Source: an alpha proteobacterium U9-1i (GTDB taxonomy: Bacteria > Pseudomonadota > Alphaproteobacteria > Caulobacterales > Aquidulcibacteraceae). From it: a DNA stretch of 64,000 nt. The position numbers and the translations under genes are program-made. Shown here piece by piece: positions 49,853 to 57,258 of the stretch; the first letter of the stretch is position 1; the number at the start of each line of letters is the position of its first letter. The stretch is from assembly GCA_000974665.1 (NCBI GenBank), contig BBSY01000002.1, positions 620,001 to 684,000 of the forward strand, written 5' to 3'. Under the pieces are notes generated by a model. It was not told the DNA's origin, did not search any database, and worked only from the letters and a program-made list of their open reading frames with translations.

Positions 49853-51292
49853 CTAGTCCAACACGAGGGTGATTGCGTCGACGATGGGTTTGATCTGATC
49901 GGGTTCGAGCGTCTTGCCCCATTCTGCGCACATGCTCTGCCACAGGGTGTCGCCCGAGCATTGGAGCTGCGTCGCTGCCATGTTGACCCACTCATGATGA
50001 TCACCAACGGTCATGGCGCGCGACAGCGCGTCTGAGACCGCCGCGCTTTTCCTGCTAACGCGCAGAGCGACTTCACCCCAATTCCGGTGCCGCAAACCTT
50101 CGAAGACTACGCGCTCCGGTGCGTCGCCTCCCGGCAGGATGACGCAACCTGGAGACGGACCGTTGTCGCCATCAAGGAAAACCACGGTAGGCCGAGCGAA
50201 ACGCTTTTGGCTGGCCATGATGCCGAGTGCTTGGCCGACGGATGCTGCTCCGTATGGAACTATTGAGCATCTAACGAAGAGATCGCTTGCATGCTGGGCG
50301 AGGACTTCACCGACCATTACCTTTGCGGCCAAATCTTCCACATACAGTTCGCATTCCGGATGCTGTTGATCGTCCATTTGAGTCATGGCGAACATCGCGC
50401 TGACGCCCGGGACTGTCTTCTTCACGCCGTCGTCCTGCAATATGAACGTTCGTGCTTCGAGCGGTAGTTCTTCGAGGATGAAGGGCGAGTGCGTGGTCAG
50501 GATGATCTGGATATCCCGATCACGGCAGATTTCAGCGAGTTCGCGGATCAGGCGCCGTTGCGTTCGTGGGTGAAGTGACGATTCAATCTCGTCGATCAGA
50601 ACCAAGCTGTATTTCTGAAAGTCGGCTTCCAGAAGTTCGGCGACCGTGATCTCGCCCGAGCCCTGGTGGAAGCCCGAATACACCGTGCCCTTTTGCCCGA
50701 TGACCGGAATCTGCCGGCTCTCGTCGATATTGGTGAGCGCCATTTTGGCGACGTCGTACTCGCGGCCCATGACATGAGAGAAGCGGCTCAGCCGCTCCTT
50801 TTCGAACGACCGCGCGGAGGCTTCGGTGTGGCGGCTCTTGGCGATTTTGAGATAGCCGACGCGCGCGGAGACCGGCTGTATCCGGCTGAGGTCGATGTAG
50901 GTGACGTGCCGTTTCGGGCGCTCCTGATTTCCGAGCCAGCGTGTGGTCGGCTTGCGGACGCTGCCTTCCTTCCGGTTTGGGCCTTCGCGATAGGCAAATC
51001 CAATGCGTGCGTCGCGAACCTGATCCCAGGCCGTGTCGGGGAAGAATTCCGAAGCGAACCAGGGCTCGGCGCCATCCTCTCCCAGGTACACGGCGGCGGC
51101 GGCCTGCAGGATCGTGCTCTTGCCGGAGCCGTTCTCGCCGACAATGGCGGTGATGGGGTAGGAGAAGTCGATGCGCTGGCCCGTCCAGCCCCGAATGCCG
51201 TTAACCTCAAGCCATTCCAGCCGTTTGGGCCATCCTTGACCATTGTCCCAGCGTTTGGACAGAAGCCTGATTTGACTGCTGATTTTGGCCAT
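49853..51292 (-). CDS. OLD-like AAA ATPase with TOPRIM-like C-terminus
   Basis: A 479-aa protein. Walker A is AIVGENGSGKST (residues 49-60); the signature and Walker B are in SGEITVAELLEADF and LVLIDEIESSLHPRTQ; the H-loop is LTTHSPFILEEL. The C-terminal part has ECELYVEDLAAKVMV and TVVFLDGDNGPSP, acidic motifs at the spacing of OLD TOPRIM nucleases. OLD-type ATPases act in antiphage defence, for example Gabija or PARIS-like systems. No partner gene is next to it; several palindromes precede it. It is the last cargo gene before the integrase. Confidence 0.8.
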   Translation of the reverse strand: MAKISSQIRLLSKRWDNGQGWPKRLEWLEVNGIRGWTGQRIDFSYPITAIVGENGSGKSTILQAAAAVYLGEDGAEPWFASEFFPDTAWDQVRDARIGFAYREGPNRKEGSVRKPTTRWLGNQERPKRHVTYIDLSRIQPVSARVGYLKIAKSRHTEASARSFEKERLSRFSHVMGREYDVAKMALTNIDESRQIPVIGQKGTVYSGFHQGSGEITVAELLEADFQKYSLVLIDEIESSLHPRTQRRLIRELAEICRDRDIQIILTTHSPFILEELPLEARTFILQDDGVKKTVPGVSAMFAMTQMDDQQHPECELYVEDLAAKVMVGEVLAQHASDLFVRCSIVPYGAASVGQALGIMASQKRFARPTVVFLDGDNGPSPGCVILPGGDAPERVVFEGLRHRNWGEVALRVSRKSAAVSDALSRAMTVGDHHEWVNMAATQLQCSGDTLWQSMCAEWGKTLEPDQIKPIVDAITLVLD

Positions 51293-51311
51293 TGATCGCT
51301 CCAGCGGCCCC

Positions 51312-51430
51312 GGTTAGCGGCGCTAACCTCGCTCTGGAGCTACTCCAGAGGCATACAACAGGGCATTTAATTTTCCCACAGGAAAATTGTTCGGCCATTT
51401 GCCTCGCTCTGGGAGCGTCCTGGAGCGAGG
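51312..51430. promoter_or_regulatory. Cluster of palindromes between the OLD-like gene and the integrase
   Basis: Four perfect inverted repeats lie in 119 bp: GGTTAGC-N3-GCTAACC (51312-51328), CTCTGGAG-N3-CTCCAGAG (51332-51350), AATTTTCC-N4-GGAAAATT (51369-51388) and CCTCGCTC-N13-GAGCGAGG (51402-51430). The first two are within 60 bp upstream of the ATPase start, so they could be operators or a structured leader or small RNA. The last could be the integrase terminator. Confidence 0.5.
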
Positions 51431-51486
51431 CCGCCATAACTGAGTGATGCTCAGCGAGCGCCTCAAACTGGGCTCGCAACCCGAAT

Positions 51487-52818
51487 TTACCCTCCCGTGA
51501 GGACCTTGGCGGCACGGCCATCCCCGAACAGGTCGGCTTGGACGCCGTCGGCGGGGCCGTCGTCATTGGCCGGCGGTGCGCTGGGCGGCACGAACCGCGC
51601 CGCCACGTCCGACGCGATGGCGCGCGCGCCGGCATCGGTTGGGTGGGCGTAGCGCTCGGTTGAAACCGATTTTGCGTGCCCGAGCGCCCGGCCGACTTGG
51701 AAGAGGGAAGCGCCGTTCTCGACAGCGAAGGTCGCGAAGCTGTGGCGGAGGTCATGCAGCCGCACATCGGCGATGCCGGCGAGCGTGCGCACTTTTTCCC
51801 AGGCGCGATTGACGCCCACGAGAGGCTTATCGCCGACGCTTGATGGAAAGACATGCTCACCGCGTCGCTTCCCCTTTTGCAGGATGTCGAGCGCCGGCGC
51901 CGACAGCACGATGTAACGTGAGCGATTAAGCGCCCCCATCTTGGTTCGAACGGGCGGCAGCACCAGGCGGGCGCGGTCGAAATCTACCTCCGACCAACGC
52001 AGCGCCACGATCTCGGTCCGGCGCGCGCCGGTGAGCATGATCAGGCGGAAGATGTCCGCGAAATCCTTGGTGATGACCCAAGCCTTTTCGGCTTCGGCGA
52101 TCATCGTCCACAGCCGAGTCGCCTCGTCCTCGGTGAGCGCCCGCTCCCTTTGGTCGTCGCGATACTTCTGGATTTTGCCGCAAGGGTTCTGATCGAGGAT
52201 CTCGTGACGGACGGCCCACGACATCATCGCCGAAAGCGTGCGCATCGAGCGTGCTGCGGCGCCGGTTCCGCCGGTAACGATGGCGCGACCCTGTTTGCGC
52301 GTCTTCACGTCGATGGAAGTCTTTCCCGCCGCGACCTGCGCCTGCCATTGCGAAAGATCGGAAAGCGTCAACTCGCGCGCGATCCTCTTGCCGATCAATG
52401 GCTCGATGTGGCGCGTATAATTGGTGCGATCGACCTTCCACGAGCTGTCGCGCTTAAGCGGCTTGTCGATTCGGCCTTCGACGAAATAGCGCTCGAATAG
52501 TTCCTTGATCGTCCCGCTTTTGGCGCGGGTCTCAATCTTCACCGCCTGCGGATCGTCGCCATGGCTGGCTTGGTAGAGTGCTTCTTTGGCGCGAGCGCGG
52601 GCGGTGTCTGGCGTCCAGGGCGAACCGTGCTCGCCGATGGTCAGCCAGCGTTGACGGTTGCTGTAGCGATATTTGAGGCAGTAGGTTTTGCGCCCGCTCT
52701 TGGCGATGCGCAGCATGAAGCCCCGTACGTCAGTGTCCCAAATGCGAAGCTCCCCTTCGCTTGGCGCCGAGGTGGCGTCGATCAAGCGGATCGTGATGCG
52801 CGCGCGAATGCCGTCCAT
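51487..52818 (-). CDS. int: Tyrosine site-specific integrase of element 2
   Basis: About 443 aa from the Met at 52818; 52842 is an alternative. The N-terminal arm-binding domain contains GELRIWDTDVRGFMLRIAKS. Catalytic residues appear in LTGARRTEIVALRW, HDLRHSFATFAVE and LGHAKSVSTERYAHP. It starts about 235 bp from the right att repeat, with TTGCTACCA repeats between. It is related to but distinct from the element 1 integrase; both target the same tRNA-Gly site. Confidence 0.95.
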   Translation of the reverse strand: MDGIRARITIRLIDATSAPSEGELRIWDTDVRGFMLRIAKSGRKTYCLKYRYSNRQRWLTIGEHGSPWTPDTARARAKEALYQASHGDDPQAVKIETRAKSGTIKELFERYFVEGRIDKPLKRDSSWKVDRTNYTRHIEPLIGKRIARELTLSDLSQWQAQVAAGKTSIDVKTRKQGRAIVTGGTGAAARSMRTLSAMMSWAVRHEILDQNPCGKIQKYRDDQRERALTEDEATRLWTMIAEAEKAWVITKDFADIFRLIMLTGARRTEIVALRWSEVDFDRARLVLPPVRTKMGALNRSRYIVLSAPALDILQKGKRRGEHVFPSSVGDKPLVGVNRAWEKVRTLAGIADVRLHDLRHSFATFAVENGASLFQVGRALGHAKSVSTERYAHPTDAGARAIASDVAARFVPPSAPPANDDGPADGVQADLFGDGRAAKVLTGG

Positions 52819-52864
52819 GAGCCGTCCCACCGGATGACCCAAACTCGGTGCGCAGTGTTGAGTG

Positions 52865-52961
52865 TGCTACCAAGAGTTCGAGTCTGTTTTGCTACCATAT
52901 TGCTACCACGAGAGCGGAATTCGCAGTAACGACGAGGCAAAATCGTTTCTGCTACCAAGAG
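52865..52961. repeat. Right-end arm-type sites of element 2
   Basis: TTGCTACCA occurs at 52889-52897 and 52900-52908 (11-bp period), matching the left-end pair at 15844-15863. TGCTACCAAGAG occurs at 52865-52876 and 52950-52961. They lie between integrase start and att core, the expected place for integrase arm sites. Confidence 0.65.
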
Positions 52962-53051
52962 CGAAAACGCGCAATAACGCAGTGACTCGACACGAGAATT
53001 TGGAATGAAGCGGAAAGTGCTAGAATGAAGCGGAATCAGGACTTGCGACGA

Positions 53052-53096
53052 TTGCCAAGGTTGGGGTCGTGAGTTCGAATCTCATCGCCCGCTCCA
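53052..53096 (+). repeat. Attachment site: 3' part of tRNA-Gly(GCC), copy 2
   Basis: These 45 bp are identical to 15742-15786: anticodon loop with GCC, T-arm, acceptor strand and CCA. The flanking bases differ on both sides (A before and TG after, against G and GT), so the repeat is exactly 45 bp. No tRNA 5' half precedes it. It marks the junction of element 2 with the chromosome. Confidence 0.93.
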
Positions 53097-53205
53097 TGTT
53101 TCTTCGTTGATCTGCCCCGTCCTGGCGCGAAAGCGCTTGGTCGGTGTTGGGCGTTCGCTGAAACTGGGCGCGAACGGGCGCGGGGCCCGATACTTCGGTC
53201 GCCTG

Positions 53206-54465
53206 ATGAGAATTCTCGCTACTTTGCTTGCGGTCTGCCTGCTGGCCGCGCCGGCGCGCGCACAAGTCGCTGACACGGCGATTGTGCTTCGCCCTGACCG
53301 CGTATGGACGGGCAGCGCCACGCCGCCGCAGGCGGAGTGGGCGGTCCTGATCGCCGATGGCCGGATCGCCGCAGTGGGGCCGAGCGCTTCGATTGCGGCG
53401 CCGGCAGGCGCTCGCGAAATTGCGCTGCCTGGTGTGACGTTGACGCCGGGCCTGATCGACCTCCACACGCATCTTTTGCTGCGCGCGTATTCGATCGAAT
53501 CCTGGGACGATCAAGTCCTGCGTGACAGCGAAGCGACGCGCGTCATCCGCGGCGTCGCCGGCGCCCGCGCCACATTGCTATCGGGCTTCACGACTATCCG
53601 TGACCTGGGCAGCGAAGGCGCCGGCTACGCCGACGTCGCACTGCGCAATGGCGCAAACGACGGATCGATGCAGGGCCCGCGCATGTACGTGGCCACGCTG
53701 GCAATCGTAGCGCGTGGTGGCTACGGTCCGCGTCGCACGGCCTTTCGCCCTGATCTCGACGTGCCGCAGGGCGCGCAGGAGGCGAGCGGTGTCGATGAAG
53801 TCGTCGCGGCGGTGCGCACGCAGATGGCGCACGGCGCGGATTGGATAAAACTCTACGGCGATTACCGCTTCGGCAACAGCGCCGCTTCGCGCCCCACTTT
53901 CAGCCAAGCTGAGATCAACGCAGCCGTGGCGACCGCCCACGACGCGGGCTTGCGCGTTTCGGTGCATGCGGTCACTGACGAGGCCATCCGTCGCGCCGTG
54001 CTTGCTGGCGCCGACACCATCGAACACGGTTACGGCGCGACGCGTGAGACATTCAGGCTAATGGCCCGCCGGGGTGTGGCGTTTATCCCGACTTTGGCGG
54101 CGGCGGACACTGTCCGTCGCGCTGAAAACGCCGGGGTGGCCGCAACCTTTCGTTTGGCGTTGTCGCAAGGCGTCGCGATCGGCGCCGGTAGCGATGCAGG
54201 TGTGTTCGCGCATGGCGAGAACGTGCGCGAATTGGAGCTGATGGTGGCGGGCGGAATGACGCCAACGCAAGCGCTCATCGCGGCTACATCGACGAACGCA
54301 CGTCTGCTCGGACAAGCTGATCAACTCGGCGTGATCGCCGTCGGCGCCCAAGCCGATCTCGCTGGCTTCGTGGGCGATCCAACTTCAAACATTACCGCGT
54401 TGCGCAACGTTTCGTTCGTCATGCAACGCGGCGCTGTCGTACGCGCGCCGATCGCCGCGCAATAG
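53206..54465 (+). CDS. Exported amidohydrolase (imidazolonepropionase-like)
   Basis: A 419-aa protein starting at ATG 53206 with a signal peptide (ATLLAVCLLAAPARAQ). Metal motifs: GLIDLHTHLLL, the carboxylated Lys in ADWIKLYGDY, His in LRVSVHAVTDEA, GADTIEHGYG, and GSDAGVFAHGEN. This is a periplasmic member of the imidazolonepropionase/prolidase-type amidohydrolases, which often cleave Xaa-Pro or cyclic amide bonds. It is the first chromosomal gene after the island, with about 110 bp to the att site. Confidence 0.88.
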   Translation: MRILATLLAVCLLAAPARAQVADTAIVLRPDRVWTGSATPPQAEWAVLIADGRIAAVGPSASIAAPAGAREIALPGVTLTPGLIDLHTHLLLRAYSIESWDDQVLRDSEATRVIRGVAGARATLLSGFTTIRDLGSEGAGYADVALRNGANDGSMQGPRMYVATLAIVARGGYGPRRTAFRPDLDVPQGAQEASGVDEVVAAVRTQMAHGADWIKLYGDYRFGNSAASRPTFSQAEINAAVATAHDAGLRVSVHAVTDEAIRRAVLAGADTIEHGYGATRETFRLMARRGVAFIPTLAAADTVRRAENAGVAATFRLALSQGVAIGAGSDAGVFAHGENVRELELMVAGGMTPTQALIAATSTNARLLGQADQLGVIAVGAQADLAGFVGDPTSNITALRNVSFVMQRGAVVRAPIAAQ

Positions 54466-54572
54466 GATCCAGACCCCAGTTCATCGCGCGTGACCCAGCA
54501 TCTATCTTGCGAGATTGTGTAGCCGTCGTCTGTGATTGGAGGTTGGCGCTTGCGGTTTCGATTGTCGCCGCC

Positions 54573-55190
54573 ATGGACGGCGCCTTTCAGTTTACCAATA
54601 CGTGGTTCGAGCCGAGCGCCAAGACGTGGACGCGGCTCATCGATGAAATCAGACCGTCGCGCGTGCTGGAGATCGGGTCCTACGAAGGACGCAGCGCCTG
54701 TTTTCTGATTCAAGCCTGCACGACCTATGCACCATTGTCGCTGACGTGCGTCGATACCTGGCAAGGAGGCGTCGAGCACGATCCCGAAGCAATGGGCGCC
54801 GTCGAAGCGCGGTTCGACAGCAATGTCCGCCGCGCTTGCGCGGAGGCGCACCACGACGCGCGCGTGCGCAAATACAAGGCGCGCTCGGTGGACGCGCTCA
54901 CGCGTCTAATCGCGGCCGGAGAGGCTGGGACGTTCGATATAGTTTATATCGATGGCTTGCATATCGCGGGAGACGTACTCGCAGACGCGGTGCTGGCGTT
55001 TGAGCTCACGCGCGTTGGCGGCTTCATCTTTTTCGACGACTACCTTTGGCACAACGAGCCCGCTGGCGCGCAGGATCCGCTCAACATGCCGAAGCCCGCG
55101 ATCGACGCCTTTATCAATCTCTATCAGCGGCGGCTTGGCGTCGTTACAGACGCACCGTTGCGGCAGCTCTACGTGCGCAAGTTGGCTTAG
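54573..55190 (+). CDS. SAM-dependent methyltransferase (class I, MT-24-like)
   Basis: About 205 aa from ATG 54573; the frame is open to 54507. SAM motif: SRVLEIGSYEGRSACFLIQA, then LTCVDTWQGG, and FDIVYIDGLHIAGDVLADAV as motif post-I. The C-terminal VGGFIFFDDYLW is typical of the Methyltransf_24/CmcI-like group. The substrate is unknown. The stop overlaps the convergent thioesterase by 4 bp. Confidence 0.85.
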   Translation: MDGAFQFTNTWFEPSAKTWTRLIDEIRPSRVLEIGSYEGRSACFLIQACTTYAPLSLTCVDTWQGGVEHDPEAMGAVEARFDSNVRRACAEAHHDARVRKYKARSVDALTRLIAAGEAGTFDIVYIDGLHIAGDVLADAVLAFELTRVGGFIFFDDYLWHNEPAGAQDPLNMPKPAIDAFINLYQRRLGVVTDAPLRQLYVRKLA

Positions 55191-56038
55191 CGCTTGCGGA
55201 TCAGGCCTTCCTGCGCCGTGCTGGCCACCAGCACGCCGTCGTCGCGATAGATGCTGCCACGGTTGAAGCCGCGCGCCCCGGAAGCCGACGGGCTATCCTG
55301 CACATAGAGATGCCAACGCGAGAAATTGGTTGGTCGGTGAAACCAGACGATGTGATCGAGGCTCGCGCCTTGAATGCCGGTCATCCAGCTGACGCCGTGT
55401 GGACGCATGCCGGTGCCGAGCAGCGAATAGTCGGACGCATAGGCGAGCACGACCTGGTTGAGCGCGATGTCATCGCCCCAATCCTCGCGGAGTCGAAACC
55501 AAACGCGATGGATTGAAGAGACAGGCTTTGGATCGCGAATGTTGACCGGCTCAACGGCGCGCATCTCGATTGGCGTCTCGGGCCAGCGTTCAATCGTAGC
55601 AGGCGCGTCCGCAAACAATTCCAGCAGACGCGCGCGTTCTTCCTGGACCGTATCGGGCGCCGGGGCGTCCGGCATGGCGTCCTGGTGGCTGTAGCCTTCT
55701 TCCGGCACTTGGAACGAGCACGCCATGTTGAAAATCTGCTCGCCCTTTTGGATCGCGATCACGCGGCGTGTCGTGAAGCTTCTGCCGTCGCGCGAATGCT
55801 CGACTTGGTAGAGCACCGGTTGCGTTGGATCGCCGGGGCGAATGAAATAGCTTTGCAGCGAATGGCATACGCGCCCTTCAACGGTTTTCATCGCTGCGAG
55901 CAACGCCTGCGAGACGACTTGTCCGCCGAATATGCGTCCCGTCTCACCTGGCCTGGAGCGGCCGAGGAAAAGGTTCACCTCGATCTGCTCAAGGGTCAAA
56001 GTACGCTTCAACTGGTCCGTTGCGGACAATTCGGACAT
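55187..56038 (-). CDS. tesB: Acyl-CoA thioesterase II (TesB)
   Basis: About 283 aa from the Met at 56038, the usual TesB length. The double hot-dog fold shows FLGRSRPGETGRIFGGQVVS, QSYFIRPGDPTQPVLYQVEH and RDGRSFTTRRVIAIQKGEQI in the first half, and ASDYSLLGTGMRPHG, then LDHIVWFHRPTN and RGFNRGSIYRDDGVLVAST in the second. It hydrolyses acyl-CoA to fatty acid and CoA. Confidence 0.93.
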   Translation of the reverse strand: MSELSATDQLKRTLTLEQIEVNLFLGRSRPGETGRIFGGQVVSQALLAAMKTVEGRVCHSLQSYFIRPGDPTQPVLYQVEHSRDGRSFTTRRVIAIQKGEQIFNMACSFQVPEEGYSHQDAMPDAPAPDTVQEERARLLELFADAPATIERWPETPIEMRAVEPVNIRDPKPVSSIHRVWFRLREDWGDDIALNQVVLAYASDYSLLGTGMRPHGVSWMTGIQGASLDHIVWFHRPTNFSRWHLYVQDSPSASGARGFNRGSIYRDDGVLVASTAQEGLIRKR

Positions 56039-56110
56039 GAGGCATTTCCAAGTTTCGGGGAGAGCGCTGGCATATGGCCGCGCGCGCTCTCGCACAAGCC
56101 GGACGCAGGG

Positions 56111-57211
56111 TCAGGCCAGGGAGCCCAGGTTCTCGTCGCGCACCAATTTCGCCGCCTCGTCATAGAGGAACGGTACAAAAACGTAGCGGGTCCCCCGTAC
56201 GACCTTGGTGGCTTCGTGCAGGAGCGAGCATGAAAATACACACGCGCCGCCGGGAGGCGGGCGAAAATGCACGCGCCCGAACTCGGGAAACACAAGATCG
56301 CCGCCGTCATAATCATCGTTGAGATTGATGGACACGGCGAAACGCCGATGCGCCGTGCCGCGCGTGGTGTTGTCGCGGTGCGGCGAGAAGTGACCGTCCG
56401 CTTCCGCTTCGTAGCACGCCACCAGATAGCGCTCGATGCGCGAGACGTGGAATTGATAGGCGCGCTGAATTTCGGGGCCGATGCGCCTGCGGATGCGATA
56501 GCGCGCGGCGTCGATCAGGCGCTGATCGGTGAGCACCCAATCGGAGCGGCGCTTATGCGCATGATCGTGCTCGAGCACGGTCTTGCCGTCACGCTCCACC
56601 ATGAAACCAGATTCCTGGCCGCCGTGCTCCACATAGCCATCGATCAAGGTTTTGCAGAAAGCCGGCTCGAATACGTTGGGAACGATGAGCACCGGCGCTT
56701 GAGGGTGCGCGCGGCTGCTTGGCTCCATGGGCCCGAAGCGATCGTAGAGATCATACACAATCGCCGCATGGCCCTCGGCCGTGCGCACCGGAGATACCGC
56801 AACGATACGCAGACGTTCATTGATCAAGAATGTCGTTGGCCGCAGATTACCCTCATCCGTTACGCCATAGAGCTTCGCGACCACGAGTTCGGGATCGTAC
56901 AAGAAGCGCACGCCACTCACGTCAGGGGGCACGGATAGCCCGCGATCGTTGGCGTCGGCGCTGAAGATCAGCATGCCCGCCGTGTTTTTGCTGAAGCGCC
57001 CGGCGCCGGCCAGAAGCTGATCGACGATGAGTTTGCCTTCGCCGCTCGAAAGCGAGGGCAGGAAGCTCACCAGAACGCGGCGGCCACCCACTGTCGACAG
57101 CTGAAAGCGTTCATTGGCATCCGACGGCGCGATGAACCAGGGCGCGGGATCGCCAGCCGTAAGCGGCGGCGCGACGGCCGCCGGCGCGTTCCTGGGCGCG
57201 ATGTCGATCAT
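56111..57211 (-). CDS. Peroxiredoxin-like/2OG-Fe(II) dioxygenase fusion
   Basis: A 366-aa protein. Residues about 15-165 look like an AhpC/TSA-type thioredoxin fold (GDPAPWFIAPSDANERFQLS, then RVLVSFLPSLSSGEGK and FLYDPELVVAKLYGV) but with Ser in place of the peroxidatic Cys. Residues about 190-360 form a prolyl-4-hydroxylase-type domain: HFSPHRDNTT (HxD), SLLHEATKVVRG (His) and the Arg in GTRYVFVPFLY. Proteins of this fused type occur in alphaproteobacteria; the substrate is unknown. Confidence 0.85.
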   Translation of the reverse strand: MIDIAPRNAPAAVAPPLTAGDPAPWFIAPSDANERFQLSTVGGRRVLVSFLPSLSSGEGKLIVDQLLAGAGRFSKNTAGMLIFSADANDRGLSVPPDVSGVRFLYDPELVVAKLYGVTDEGNLRPTTFLINERLRIVAVSPVRTAEGHAAIVYDLYDRFGPMEPSSRAHPQAPVLIVPNVFEPAFCKTLIDGYVEHGGQESGFMVERDGKTVLEHDHAHKRRSDWVLTDQRLIDAARYRIRRRIGPEIQRAYQFHVSRIERYLVACYEAEADGHFSPHRDNTTRGTAHRRFAVSINLNDDYDGGDLVFPEFGRVHFRPPPGGACVFSCSLLHEATKVVRGTRYVFVPFLYDEAAKLVRDENLGSLA

Positions 57212-57258
57212 GGCCTAAAGTGCCAAAACGTGCGCCGGCGATCAATCGCGTACGCGGC

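Larger units (their letters stand above)
15787..53096. mobile_element. Element 2: 37-kb mobilisable metal-resistance and defence island
   Basis: The segment is bounded by identical 45-bp tRNA-Gly fragments and has near-identical TTGCTACCA site pairs just inside both ends. It encodes a relaxase (25157-27151), a tyrosine integrase at its right end, defence-like genes at both ends and a central mercury/copper resistance cargo. No type IV secretion or coupling-protein genes are seen, so it looks like an integrative mobilisable element relying on helpers. Confidence 0.88.

Noticed and set aside
49619-50035. 138-codon plus-strand frame between copB and the OLD-like gene
   Set aside because: It overlaps the end of the ATPase gene and shows no family; the gap of about 290 bp appears noncoding.
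15787-53096. Insertion sequences or transposases in element 2
   Set aside because: No transposase-like protein was found among the genes, so the cargo does not appear to have been assembled by visible IS elements.
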